From: an uncultured Erythrobacter sp.
GTDB lineage: Bacteria > Pseudomonadota > Alphaproteobacteria > Sphingomonadales > Sphingomonadaceae
Length of the DNA: 64,000 bases
Assembly: GCF_958304185.1 (NCBI RefSeq)
Contig: NZ_OY284435.1
Coordinates: forward strand, 186,001-250,000
Reading direction: 5' to 3'
The position numbers and the translations under genes were made by a program. Shown piece by piece: positions 16,370-25,402 of the stretch; position 1 is the first letter of the stretch; each line of letters starts with the position of its first letter. Under the pieces are notes generated by a model. The model saw only the letters and a program-made list of their open reading frames with translations. It did no database searches and was not told the DNA's origin.

Positions 16370-18466
16370 ATGACTGACATGACCAACCGCGCCGGTATCG
16401 CAATCGATTCCCGGCTGGCGGACTTCCTTGAAACGCAGGTTCTGACACCGCTGGGGCGCGATGTGGACGCCTTCTGGCAGGGCTTTGCCGCGCTGCTGGC
16501 CGAGTTCGCTCCGCGCAACGCGGCGCTGCTGGCCAAGCGCGAGGACTTGCAAGCGCAGATCGACGCGTGGCACGTCGCGCGTGCGGGCAAGCCGCATGAC
16601 GCAGCGGCTTACAAGGCGTTCCTCACCGACATCGGCTACCTCGTGCCCGAGCCGGGCGACTTCCAGATCGGCACCCAGAACGTCGACCCCGAGATCGCCA
16701 CCATGGCGGGGCCGCAGCTGGTGGTGCCGATCCTCAACGCCCGCTTCCTGCTCAACGCGGCCAATGCGCGCTGGGGGAGCTTGTATGATGCGTTCTACGG
16801 CACGGATGCGCTCGACGCAGCTCCGGCGCGGCCGGGCGGTTATGACGCAGCGCGCGGCGCGGCGGTGATCGCGCGGGGGCGGCAGTTCCTTGATTCGGCG
16901 TTCCCCTTGGCGCGTGGCAGCTGGGCCGAGCTTGCGGGCCGCGAGGGCGTGACGCTCGCCGATCCTGCGCAATATATCGGCGAGACGGGGAAGGGCGTTC
17001 TTCTCAAGAACAACGGCTTGCACATCGAAATTGTATTCGATTCGAGCACGCCTGTGGGTTCAACTGACAAGGCGGGTATCGCCGACATCATCGTCGAATC
17101 CGCGCTCACCACGATTGCAGATTGCGAGGACTCGGTCGCGGCGGTTGATGCCGACGACAAGCTGGTGGCCTACACCAACTGGCTCGGCATCATCCGCGGC
17201 GATCTATCGGAGAGCTTTGAAAAGGGCGGCAAGACCCTCACCCGCACGCTGGCAGGCGACAAAACCTACACCGCGCCGGACGGCACCCAGCACAGCCTTT
17301 CGGGCCGCAGCCTGATGTTCGTGCGCAATGTCGGCCACCTGATGACCAACCCGGCGATCCGCCTCGCTGATGGCAGCGAAATCCCTGAAGGTATCATGGA
17401 CGCGGTCTTCACCAGCGCGATCTCCGCGCTCGATGTCGAGGGCCACGGCAAGTTCGGTAACTCACGCTGCGGCAGCATCTGCATCGTGAAGCCCAAGATG
17501 CACGGGCCGGAGGAATGTGCCTTCACCAACGACCTGTTCGACGCGGTTGAGGATTTGCTCAAACTCCCGCGCCATACCATCAAGGTCGGCGTGATGGACG
17601 AGGAGCGCCGCACTTCGGCGAACCTCGCCGCCTGTATTTACGCCGTGCGCGACCGGATCGTGTTCATCAACACCGGCTTCCTCGACCGGACGGGCGACGA
17701 AATCCACACCTCGATGCGGGCCGGGCCGATGCTGAGGAAGGGCGCGATGAAGGGTTCGGACTGGCTCAAGGCCTACGAGGCGCGCAACGTCGCCATCGGC
17801 CTCAAGCACGGCCTGTCGGGCAAGGCGCAGATCGGCAAGGGCATGTGGGCGGCGCCCGATCTGATGGGGCAGATGATGGTCGAAAAGATCGCCCACCTTC
17901 GCGCCGGGGCGAACACCGCATGGGTGCCATCGCCCACCGCCGCGACGCTCCACGCGCTGCATTACCATGCCGAGGATGTCTTCGCCGTGCAGAAGTCGCT
18001 CCCCGAACCGATGGGCCTCGACGCGCTGCTTAGCATTCCGCTGGCCGACGGGGTCAACTGGTCCGAGGCCGAGATCAACGAGGAGCTCGACAACAATTGT
18101 CAGGGCCTGCTCGGCTATGTGGTGCGCTGGGTCGATCAGGGCGTGGGCTGTTCCAAGGTGCCCGACATCAACGACGTCGGCCTGATGGAGGACCGCGCGA
18201 CCTTGCGCATTTCCTCGCAGCACATCGCCAATTGGCTGTTCCACGGGGTGATTACCGAGGCGCAGGTGATGGCTTCGCTCAGCCGCATGGCCGCCAAGGT
18301 CGACGCGCAGAACGCGGGCGATCCGCTTTACGAGCCGCTCACCGGCAACGAAAACGGCGCGGCCTTTAGCGCGGCGAAGGAGCTGATCTTCAAGGGGGTG
18401 GAACAGCCGAGCGGCTACACTGAGCCGCTGCTCCATGCTTGGCGGTTGCGCAAGAAGGCGGGGTAG
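16370..18466 (+). CDS. glcB: Malate synthase G
   Basis: A 698-residue enzyme that condenses glyoxylate with acetyl-CoA to malate. ATG 16370 is chosen because GAGGA lies about seven bases upstream; earlier ATGs at 16337 and 16358 lack such a site. Family blocks include '[16 protein letters not shown]', '[18 protein letters not shown]', '[10 protein letters not shown]', '[17 protein letters not shown]' and '[17 protein letters not shown]', and the size is right for the monomeric G form. It allows growth on glycolate, glyoxylate or, with isocitrate lyase, C2 compounds. Confidence 0.97.
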   Translation: MTDMTNRAGIAIDSRLADFLETQVLTPLGRDVDAFWQGFAALLAEFAPRNAALLAKREDLQAQIDAWHVARAGKPHDAAAYKAFLTDIGYLVPEPGDFQIGTQNVDPEIATMAGPQLVVPILNARFLLNAANARWGSLYDAFYGTDALDAAPARPGGYDAARGAAVIARGRQFLDSAFPLARGSWAELAGREGVTLADPAQYIGETGKGVLLKNNGLHIEIVFDSSTPVGSTDKAGIADIIVESALTTIADCEDSVAAVDADDKLVAYTNWLGIIRGDLSESFEKGGKTLTRTLAGDKTYTAPDGTQHSLSGRSLMFVRNVGHLMTNPAIRLADGSEIPEGIMDAVFTSAISALDVEGHGKFGNSRCGSICIVKPKMHGPEECAFTNDLFDAVEDLLKLPRHTIKVGVMDEERRTSANLAACIYAVRDRIVFINTGFLDRTGDEIHTSMRAGPMLRKGAMKGSDWLKAYEARNVAIGLKHGLSGKAQIGKGMWAAPDLMGQMMVEKIAHLRAGANTAWVPSPTAATLHALHYHAEDVFAVQKSLPEPMGLDALLSIPLADGVNWSEAEINEELDNNCQGLLGYVVRWVDQGVGCSKVPDINDVGLMEDRATLRISSQHIANWLFHGVITEAQVMASLSRMAAKVDAQNAGDPLYEPLTGNENGAAFSAAKELIFKGVEQPSGYTEPLLHAWRLRKKAG

Positions 18467-18470
18467 CCGT

Positions 18471-19235
18471 TTACTCGGCTGCCTGCTTGGCAGCGCGCCG
18501 GGCTTGTGCGGTCACCACCTTTTTTACCATCGCCTTGGCAGCTTTGGGGCCGTCGCCGTCCAGCGCGTCTCGTTTAATGACATCATTCGTGAGGATGATG
18601 CGGATCTGATCGTCTGTGACCTTGACCCCGTCAAAAAGCTTTCTGATCTCCCGGCGGATCGATGAAACAATCTGATCCGATTGAAGAACTTCCGCAATCA
18701 CAAACCGGTTTACGATTTGTGCCTGTTTATGGAAGACATCAAGCGCGTCGCTGGAGACGCTCTCCCTGCATAGCATCGCCAGCTTTTCCACGTCGTCCTG
18801 CGAGCGCATGGATAGTTCGGTGATATTGAAGGTGCAGACCTCTTCCCAATCGATGGGCTGGCCGAATTTGATCCGGAAAATTCTCCATTCGACAGAGTTG
18901 GTCAAAATGATCCACTCGATCCCCTCATGCGCTCCATAGTTGACTGCTTGACGGAGGTGATTTTCGGATAAGCTAGTACCGGCCGACTTTACTTCGGCGA
19001 GATAATGAACCTTACCTTCCACACGGATCGCAAGATCGCAGAATGTGCCGCGAATTTGCTGCTCGCTGGTCAGTTCCTCGTATTTGTCATAGCCGAATAT
19101 CTCAGAAAGCATGTCCTTGATGACGGTGACAGTGTCGGCTTCCGACACGTCCCTCTCGGCGATCTGACGGACGATACGCTGATACTTCTTGAGGCCAGCA
19201 GCGAGCCGATCCTGCGTCTTCTTGGCAATTTTCAT
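18471..19235 (-). CDS. Orphan protein with type I restriction HsdR N-terminal nuclease domain
   Basis: A 254-residue protein from ATG 19235 with GGGGG about seven bases upstream (an in-frame TTG at 19247 is less likely). The 'CDLAIRVEGKVHYLAEVKSAG' region (about residues 66-85) shows the D...E-x-K arrangement of a PD-(D/E)XK nuclease, as in the N-terminal HsdR domain. There is no helicase part and no hsdM or hsdS nearby, so this is not a restriction system as it stands. Its base composition is visibly lower in GC than its neighbours, and the gene separates ksgA from a second ksgA-like 3' end, both signs of transfer. Confidence 0.78.
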   Translation of the reverse strand: MKIAKKTQDRLAAGLKKYQRIVRQIAERDVSEADTVTVIKDMLSEIFGYDKYEELTSEQQIRGTFCDLAIRVEGKVHYLAEVKSAGTSLSENHLRQAVNYGAHEGIEWIILTNSVEWRIFRIKFGQPIDWEEVCTFNITELSMRSQDDVEKLAMLCRESVSSDALDVFHKQAQIVNRFVIAEVLQSDQIVSSIRREIRKLFDGVKVTDDQIRIILTNDVIKRDALDGDGPKAAKAMVKKVVTAQARRAAKQAAE

Positions 19236-19276
19236 CTCGACCCCCAATCAGTGCCCTTGAACCGAAAGGTGCCCGT

Positions 19277-19360
19277 CTAGGTGTTAGTCGTCAATACCCT
19301 CGCCAAATCAACGAACTCCGCACCACTAGCAGTCTCCGCACGCTGCTTTTCGTCGATGTC
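19277..19360 (-). pseudogene. Second 3' end of ksgA (C-terminal remnant)
   Basis: Translation of the minus strand ends at TAG (19279-19277) and gives 'DIDEKQRAETASGAEFVDLA' followed by 'RVLTTNT'. This lines up with the C-terminus of the intact ksgA product, 'GIDETRRAETVSVAEFVAVA' followed by 'KALTA'. Homology fades upstream of about 19360. The remnant lies about 300 bases beyond the real ksgA stop, in the same orientation, and its sequence has diverged, so it is not a recent local duplication but looks like a tail brought in with foreign DNA. Confidence 0.7.
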
Positions 19361-19567
19361 CCGCGCACCGGTCGGCTGCGGGCACGTCCGCGCTTTCCTA
19401 CTCGCGCCAATCTGGGCAGGCAGCACATTATGGCCCGCCTCGCTCCCTTGTGTCCTATCTCAGACGCACAGCTTGTGGGGGCAGGTTTTTGGCTTCTGGA
19501 CAGTGTCTCATGTGTCTCCAACAGTGTGTGGAGAGGTCGCGAATCGGAGGCTGTGCCCGCCCGGCAG
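19361..19567. other. Non-coding interval between ksgA and its displaced tail
   Basis: About 200 bases with no supported gene. The sequence has lower GC than its surroundings and contains repeated TGTCTC/GTGTG words (19501-19535), with a weak TCTCC/GGAGA hairpin. I see no promoter, RNA or recognisable fragment of another gene. It is probably residual DNA from the insertion that carried the HsdR_N gene. Confidence 0.5.
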
Positions 19568-20392
19568 TCAGGCGGTGAGCGCCTTCGCCACCGCCACGAA
19601 CTCCGCCACGCTGACCGTCTCGGCCCGCCGGGTCTCGTCGATCCCCAGCGCCGCGAGCGCTTCCAGCGCGCCCGGCACGCCCTTCAGGCTCTGCCGCAGC
19701 ATCTTGCGGCGTTGGCCGAAGGCGGCTTCGGTGAGGCGTTCGAGCATCCGGGCCGAGACGCCTTCGGGCATGGCGGCGGGGGTCACGTGGACGATGGCGC
19801 TCATCACCTTGGGGGGCGGGGTGAAGGCGCTGCGATGGACCTTCATCGCCAACCGCGCCTCGGCCCGCCACTGCGCCAGCACGGCGAGGCGGCCATAGGC
19901 GTCGTCTCCGGCCTCCGCGACGATCCGGTCGGCGACTTCGCGCTGGAACATCAGGGTGAGCGATTGCCACAGCGGGGGCCACGCCTCACCCGAAAGCCAG
20001 CGCACGAACAGCGCGGTGCCGACGTTGTAGGGCAGGTTGGAGAGCACGTGGAAGGGCGCGCCGTGCATCAGCGCGGCATGATCCAGCTTCAGCGCATCGC
20101 CCTCGATCACGGTCAACTGGCCGGGGAAGGCCTCGCCGAGTTCCGCCAAGGCAGGCATGCAGCGGCGGTCCATCTCGATCGCGGTGACGCGTGCGCCCGC
20201 TCTGAGCAGCGCGCGGGTCAGGCCGCCGGGTCCGGGGCCGACTTCGAGCACCTGTTGGCCCGTGAGGTCGCCGGGAAGCGCGGCAATGCGGGCGAGCAGT
20301 TGCTCATCCAGCAGGAAGTTCTGCCCCAGCGCCTTGGACGCGGCGAGGTTGTGCCGCTGGATGACCTCGCGGATGGGGGGAAGGTCAGGCAC
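19568..20392 (-). CDS. rsmA: 16S rRNA (A1518/A1519-N6)-dimethyltransferase
   Basis: A 274-residue SAM-dependent enzyme (KsgA) that dimethylates two adjacent adenines in helix 45 of 16S rRNA late in 30S assembly. The N-terminus 'ASKALGQNFLLD', SAM-binding motif I 'VLEVGPGPGGLTRAL' (about residues 46-60) and catalytic 'NLPYNV' (about 120-125) are present. The start is GTG at 20392, overlapping pdxA by eight bases. It is the last gene of the conserved lptD-surA-pdxA-ksgA unit. Confidence 0.96.
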   Translation of the reverse strand: MPDLPPIREVIQRHNLAASKALGQNFLLDEQLLARIAALPGDLTGQQVLEVGPGPGGLTRALLRAGARVTAIEMDRRCMPALAELGEAFPGQLTVIEGDALKLDHAALMHGAPFHVLSNLPYNVGTALFVRWLSGEAWPPLWQSLTLMFQREVADRIVAEAGDDAYGRLAVLAQWRAEARLAMKVHRSAFTPPPKVMSAIVHVTPAAMPEGVSARMLERLTEAAFGQRRKMLRQSLKGVPGALEALAALGIDETRRAETVSVAEFVAVAKALTA

Positions 20393-21416
20393 CGGCGCTT
20401 GCCCGGGCTGTGGCCATCTCGCTCGCTATCACGATTGCCGCTGCCATCGCGCCGGGATCGGCCGAGCCTCGTCCGGCGATGTCGAAGGCGGTGCCGTGGT
20501 CGGGCGAGGTGCGGATGAGCGGTAAACCCAAGGTGACATTGACGCCTTCGTCGAACTCCAGCGCTTTGAGAGGGATCAGGGCTTGATCGTGATACATGCA
20601 CAAGGCCGCGTCATAGCCCGCGCGTGCTCGCGGCGTGAACAGCGCGTCGCCCGGGACGGGGCCGAACGCAGCGATCCCCTCGGCCTGCAAGGCGGCGATG
20701 GCAGGGGCGATGATGCGCGCTTCCTCATCCCCGAACTTGCCGCCTTCGCCCGCGTGCGGGTTGAGCGCCGCAATCGCGAGGCGCGGGGCGGGAATCCCGA
20801 AATCGCGGCGCAATCCTGCGGCCACGATCCGCGCCTTGTGGATGATCAGCTCCGCCGAAATCAGCGCAGGCACCTCAGCCAGTGCCACATGGACGGTCAG
20901 CGGCACGGTGCGGAGCGACGGCCCCGCCAGCATCATCACCGCATCGCGATAGGGCCGCCCGCAGGCGTCGGCGAGGAATTCGGTCTGTCCCGGGTAATCC
21001 CACCCGATCGCGGCCAATTCACCCTTGGAAACCGGCGCAGTCACCAGTCCGGCGGCCACCCCCGAAAGCGCGAATTTCGTGCCCCATTGCAGCGAAGCAA
21101 GCGCCAACCGGGCACCATCTGCTGCGGGATGACCGGGCGATGAGGGGCCATCTAGCCCCGCAAGAACCGGCAACCCCGCCCCGGCGGCGAACATCGCTTC
21201 GGCTGGGTCGGCAATCGGCACGATCGGGCAGTCGATCCCGAGCCGTTCGGCGAGCCCGCGCAGCAATTGCGGCCCGCCGACCACGAAGGCGGGAGGCGCG
21301 CGGCGTTGAGCCCGCAAACGTGCCCATGCGCCAAGGATGACCTCCGGCCCGATCCCGGCCGGATCGCCGAGGCTGATCGCAAGCGGCGCGGCCAGGGATG
21401 GGGCGGGCGGCGTCAA
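20385..21416 (-). CDS. pdxA: 4-hydroxythreonine-4-phosphate dehydrogenase
   Basis: A 343-residue enzyme of pyridoxal-5'-phosphate synthesis (DXP-dependent branch) that oxidises 4-phosphohydroxy-threonine with NAD; the product cyclises with DXP through PdxJ. The family begins 'ISLGDPAGIGPEVILGAW', and the zinc-binding and C-terminal region 'MYHDQALIPLKAL' and 'RTSPDHGTAFDIAG' are intact. The start is TTG at 21416, overlapping the surA stop (TTGA), with no better codon nearby. It is translationally coupled on both sides. Confidence 0.95.
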   Translation of the reverse strand: MTPPAPSLAAPLAISLGDPAGIGPEVILGAWARLRAQRRAPPAFVVGGPQLLRGLAERLGIDCPIVPIADPAEAMFAAGAGLPVLAGLDGPSSPGHPAADGARLALASLQWGTKFALSGVAAGLVTAPVSKGELAAIGWDYPGQTEFLADACGRPYRDAVMMLAGPSLRTVPLTVHVALAEVPALISAELIIHKARIVAAGLRRDFGIPAPRLAIAALNPHAGEGGKFGDEEARIIAPAIAALQAEGIAAFGPVPGDALFTPRARAGYDAALCMYHDQALIPLKALEFDEGVNVTLGLPLIRTSPDHGTAFDIAGRGSADPGAMAAAIVIASEMATARASAGA

Positions 21417-22786
21417 TTGTATTCGATGTAAGCGTCGTTACGCAGATCGCGCAAGAAGCGCTGGGCGCGTTTGTTGACGCGTTCTTCTTCCAGCTGGTCC
21501 ATCACCGCGGCGAAGGTCGGGGCGCCGGCGTCCTTGGGATCGTCGCGGCCGCACAGCATGAACACCCGCACGCCTTCCTGGATATTGCCGAACGGCGGGG
21601 TGGTCTGCCCGATCTGGAGGTTAAGGATGATGTCGCGCAGCTGCGGCGGCAGCGCCTCGGCCTTGATCTGGTCGTTGGTTACCACCTCGGCGCCGATTGT
21701 TGCTGCGGCCGCTTCGACATTTGCGCAGCCCCGGAGACCGTCGACGAAACTGCCGAATTCATTCACGCGCGCTTCGGCCTGGGCCTGAGTGACGCCGGCC
21801 GGGAACATGACCGAGATCTGCTTCAGGTTCAGCACCGCCTCATTGGGATCGGCCATCAGCACCTGACGCTTGTTGATGAGGTACAGGATCGAAAAGCCGC
21901 CCGGAATTTCGATCGGCCCCTGCAACTGCCCGGCGCTCATGGTGCGGGCCGCCGCGGCGAGCTGCGGGGGGAGCTGACCCAGCCGCACCCAGCCCAAATC
22001 GCCGCCGACCACTGCGGTGGTCGCTTCGGAATATTGGCGCGCATAGGCGACAAAGCTGCCGCCCTGCTGCAACTGCTGAACGATCTGCTGGGCATTGGCG
22101 AGCACTGCCGCGCGGTTTTCGCTGGTGGCGGACAGGAAGATTTCACCCAGCCGGTATTCGTCGGTGCCCTTGGCTTCGTTCATCCGCTTGAGCGAATCAT
22201 TGACCTCTTCCGCCGACACATTGACGAACGGCATGATGTTGCGGCGCAGGAGGTTCTCCCAAGCCGCTTCGCCTTCGATCTGGCGTTTGAGCGAGGCGGA
22301 CGAGGAACCGATCGAGACCAGGTATTCGTCCATCTTCTTCGGATCGCTGCCGAAATTCTGGGCGGCGAGCTGCTGGTAGGTCTGTTCGACCTCTTCGCGC
22401 TTCACTTCCATCTCGGCTGCGGCAGCGGCCTGGATCTTGAGCGTTTCGTCGATCAGGTTTCGCAGCACCTGCACTCGCAGACGCAACATTTCATCTTCGG
22501 AAATCGCGGCATCCGATGCCGCCGTCACCAGCGCCACGCGCATATCGATATCGGTGCCGGTGATAACGAAGCCATTGACGATCGCGGTGGCCGTGCGGCG
22601 GTCGGGATCGGCCTTGCCGAACAGGGTGATGTCTTCGGGCAGGCCGAAGGGATTGTCCGCGGTCGGCACGGCGACGGTCTGGGCCGGAGCCGCAACCGGC
22701 GTCAGCGCAAGGCTGATCATCCCGGCCACCGCAAGCGCGGTTCCGGTTCGGGCAAACAGCGCCTTGGAAAACAGCTTTACACTCAC
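21413..22786 (-). CDS. surA: Periplasmic peptidyl-prolyl isomerase/chaperone SurA
   Basis: A 457-residue periplasmic chaperone for outer-membrane proteins, including LptD encoded upstream. A signal peptide (about residues 1-35) is followed by the SurA N-terminal helical domain (about 50-190, 'INGFVITGTDIDMRVAL...'), a parvulin-type domain (about 195-300, 'EYRLGEIFLSA' to 'GGFSILYLINKR') and a weaker second parvulin-like region. The start is GTG at 22786. The 186-base gap to lptD holds no evident gene. Confidence 0.92.
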   Translation of the reverse strand: MSVKLFSKALFARTGTALAVAGMISLALTPVAAPAQTVAVPTADNPFGLPEDITLFGKADPDRRTATAIVNGFVITGTDIDMRVALVTAASDAAISEDEMLRLRVQVLRNLIDETLKIQAAAAAEMEVKREEVEQTYQQLAAQNFGSDPKKMDEYLVSIGSSSASLKRQIEGEAAWENLLRRNIMPFVNVSAEEVNDSLKRMNEAKGTDEYRLGEIFLSATSENRAAVLANAQQIVQQLQQGGSFVAYARQYSEATTAVVGGDLGWVRLGQLPPQLAAAARTMSAGQLQGPIEIPGGFSILYLINKRQVLMADPNEAVLNLKQISVMFPAGVTQAQAEARVNEFGSFVDGLRGCANVEAAAATIGAEVVTNDQIKAEALPPQLRDIILNLQIGQTTPPFGNIQEGVRVFMLCGRDDPKDAGAPTFAAVMDQLEEERVNKRAQRFLRDLRNDAYIEYN

Positions 22787-22972
22787 TCGTTCGTTCCCGT
22801 TCTTTAGCCTGACGTGTGGCCAATCATGTCGCGCGACCCGTCACGCAATGTGTCGCCACTGTCCTCTACCGGCTTAATGGAAGCTGAGTCCCACCCGATC
22901 CCCCAGAGCGCGGCCAGCTTGCTTTAGGCGGCTTCCTTAACGCCATTTGCCAAGCCTGCCAATTCGCGCCGA

Positions 22973-25279
22973 TCAGCGGAAGCCCAGATTGCGAATCGCA
23001 AAGAACAGCTGGAACGCATTGCCGCGCCGCGCATCGCCCGCGTCGATGAAATCGCGCCGCCAGGTGGCGCCGAATTCGATGCAGTCGTCGGAATAGGCAA
23101 CGCCGAGCCGGGTGCGGATTGGCTGGAAGCCGTCGGGCTGGAACACCGGGTCTTCTTCCTCGTCAGTAAGGTTGAACACCCCCGATCCGAACACCGACCA
23201 CTTGCGCCCGATGGCAACCCGCGCGGCGGCGCGCACTTCCTCGCGGTCGCGCAGATCCTCGACCGTGGCGATGTCGCGGTTCAGCCTCAGGTAGCCAACC
23301 TCCAGATAGGTCCGCCGCGAGCCGACGGTTGCGTCGATTTCGTTGCGGCGGATAGCGAAGTTGTCCTTGTCGAGCCGGAAGCGGTGGGTGAAGCTCACAA
23401 GGTTACGGAACCGGACTTCGGTGCGACCGACGAAATCGGATACCCGTTCGGACAGGCCGGTGCCTTCGGGGAAGATATCGTCACGCGGGGCTTCCAGCCG
23501 GAAGGACTGGCCGATGGTCGAACGCACGCGCCAGCCGGGGCGCTGCAATTCCCAGTCGACGCCCCAAGTGACGCGGCTGCCATCCTCGACCCGGTCGTAT
23601 CCGGGGAAGCGGTTGAGCGCGAACAGGTTGGAATCTTCCAGATCGATCGCGCGCGCATCTTCATTGGGAACGTCGAGATTGCGGATCTTGGGGCTGGCGA
23701 CGATTTGGACGCGCGGTTTGAACACCTGCGTGCCGCCGAACGCTTCGCCCACGAACGGCCATTCGATGTCGATCGCTGCCGTGGCGATGCCGCGCGTCGT
23801 CCAGCCTTCGGTGCCGCGGTAGCTGGCCGTGGTGGTCGCGATGCTGTTGTTGGTGTTGTAGACATCGCCGCGCACCAGCGCGGTCAAGGTGACGACCTGC
23901 CCCAGGCCGGTCAGCCGCTTCAGATCCCACTGCGCCCCGGCAAAGGCGCGCTGGGTGTCTTGCCCATCATTGCGCAGCAGCGCGAGGCTGTTCGCCTGAA
24001 ACTGCACAGTGCCGCCCAAGACCGGGTCGGCGAGCTTCTGGCGGAAATCAATCGCGGGCAGGGCCAGCGGCACCTGCCCCTGATCGGCGTTCAGTCGCAG
24101 CGTCTGGGTCGCCCAGCCCGCCACCGAGAGATAGGAACGATCCGTGATCCGTTCGAGATTGACGGTCGAACGCAGCCGGTCATCGCGGCTGATATCGTAG
24201 CGACGCAGGAAGGTGCGGTCTGATGCCAAGCGGATCGAGGAAGTGAAGCTCCAGTCGGGCGAAAACTGGAACCGGCCATTGGCGTCAAGGTAGCCGCGCG
24301 GATCGCTCTGGAAGCTGTCCGCTCCGGTGAAATCGGTCAGGCGGTCGCTGAAGGTGCCGTAGCCGGTGATCTGGTAGGCGCCCTTGTCAGTAAGGTGCCG
24401 CCACTCCGCGCTCGCCATCGGGGCCACGTTGGAAAAGACATAGGCGCCCAGCGTCAGATCGCGGTTGTCGCCGAAACGCCAGTAATACTCGCCGGACAGT
24501 TCGAGCCCGTTGACCTGCGTGATGCGGATGTCGGGGACGAGGAAGCCGGATGTACCCTTGCCATCCGTGCGAAATCCGAGACCCGGCAGCGGCAGGATGC
24601 GCGCGCCGAACAGTTCGAGCACCGCGCCCGAAAAGCTGACGACACTGGTCTTCTGGTTGTAAATCACCCGTTTGGCCGTGATCCGCCAGCTGGGATCGGC
24701 AGCGCAGCCTTCGGCATCGACCACCGGGCAGGCGCTGTAGGCGGCATCGGTCAGCACTGCGACGCCGTCCTCCCCGCGTTCTGCCGATCGCGCGGCAAGC
24801 CGGCCACCAGCGCGCAGGGCGATGAGGAGTTCACTCATCGCGCCGGTATCGAATTCTTCGGTCAGTTCGACTTGGTCGGTGAACAGCTGATTGCCCGCCT
24901 CGTCCACCAGCCGGATATTGCCGCTGGCGATTATGCGGCCTGAATTGCGGTCCCAAACCACTTCATCGGCACGGACCGAGCGGTCTTCGGAGCGCAGGAT
25001 CACATTGCCGCGCGCGGTCACGGTTTCAGTTTCGTTGTTGTAGCTCAGCTCGCGGGCTTCGAAATCGATCTGGCGCGGGGCCTCTGCATCGGCAGCTGCG
25101 GGAGCAGTGCTTGTCGAAGTGGTGGTTTGCGGCGCGGCAGTCGCGCCCTGCGCGGCGAGCGGAGCGGCTGTCCCCAGCAGCGCCAAGACCAACGCCCAAA
25201 GCGGCGCGCCAGCCCGTCCCGGAACGCGCTGGGCATGGCACGCGCCGTCCCGCGATCCGTCTGACAAGCCTCCCGACAT
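22973..25279 (-). CDS. lptD: LPS-assembly protein LptD
   Basis: A 768-residue outer-membrane protein that inserts lipopolysaccharide into the outer leaflet with LptE. ATG 25279 is preferred over a longer frame. The layout is a signal peptide (about residues 20-45), an N-terminal OstA/LptA-like beta-jellyroll domain (about 70-190, 'IDFEARELSYNNETETVTARGN'), then a large beta-barrel ending 'FQLFFAIRNLGFR' with a terminal aromatic-Arg typical of barrel proteins. Cysteines in 'SACPVVDAEGC' may form the disulfide needed for assembly. It opens the lptD-surA-pdxA-ksgA unit. Confidence 0.94.
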   Translation of the reverse strand: MSGGLSDGSRDGACHAQRVPGRAGAPLWALVLALLGTAAPLAAQGATAAPQTTTSTSTAPAAADAEAPRQIDFEARELSYNNETETVTARGNVILRSEDRSVRADEVVWDRNSGRIIASGNIRLVDEAGNQLFTDQVELTEEFDTGAMSELLIALRAGGRLAARSAERGEDGVAVLTDAAYSACPVVDAEGCAADPSWRITAKRVIYNQKTSVVSFSGAVLELFGARILPLPGLGFRTDGKGTSGFLVPDIRITQVNGLELSGEYYWRFGDNRDLTLGAYVFSNVAPMASAEWRHLTDKGAYQITGYGTFSDRLTDFTGADSFQSDPRGYLDANGRFQFSPDWSFTSSIRLASDRTFLRRYDISRDDRLRSTVNLERITDRSYLSVAGWATQTLRLNADQGQVPLALPAIDFRQKLADPVLGGTVQFQANSLALLRNDGQDTQRAFAGAQWDLKRLTGLGQVVTLTALVRGDVYNTNNSIATTTASYRGTEGWTTRGIATAAIDIEWPFVGEAFGGTQVFKPRVQIVASPKIRNLDVPNEDARAIDLEDSNLFALNRFPGYDRVEDGSRVTWGVDWELQRPGWRVRSTIGQSFRLEAPRDDIFPEGTGLSERVSDFVGRTEVRFRNLVSFTHRFRLDKDNFAIRRNEIDATVGSRRTYLEVGYLRLNRDIATVEDLRDREEVRAAARVAIGRKWSVFGSGVFNLTDEEEDPVFQPDGFQPIRTRLGVAYSDDCIEFGATWRRDFIDAGDARRGNAFQLFFAIRNLGFR

Positions 25280-25402
25280 GGCCTTGCCTATTGCACCGCT
25301 CGGGCCTAATCGCAATCGCGTTTGCGCCCCCCGGCGCGCGGCTCGTCGCACGTGCTGGACACCATGACCGTGTGCCCGAGCTTATGCTTCTTCGGAGTAC
25401 CC

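Noticed and set aside
18471-19235. A complete type I restriction-modification system
   Set aside because: Only the HsdR N-terminal domain is present; no helicase domain, methylase or specificity subunit is near.
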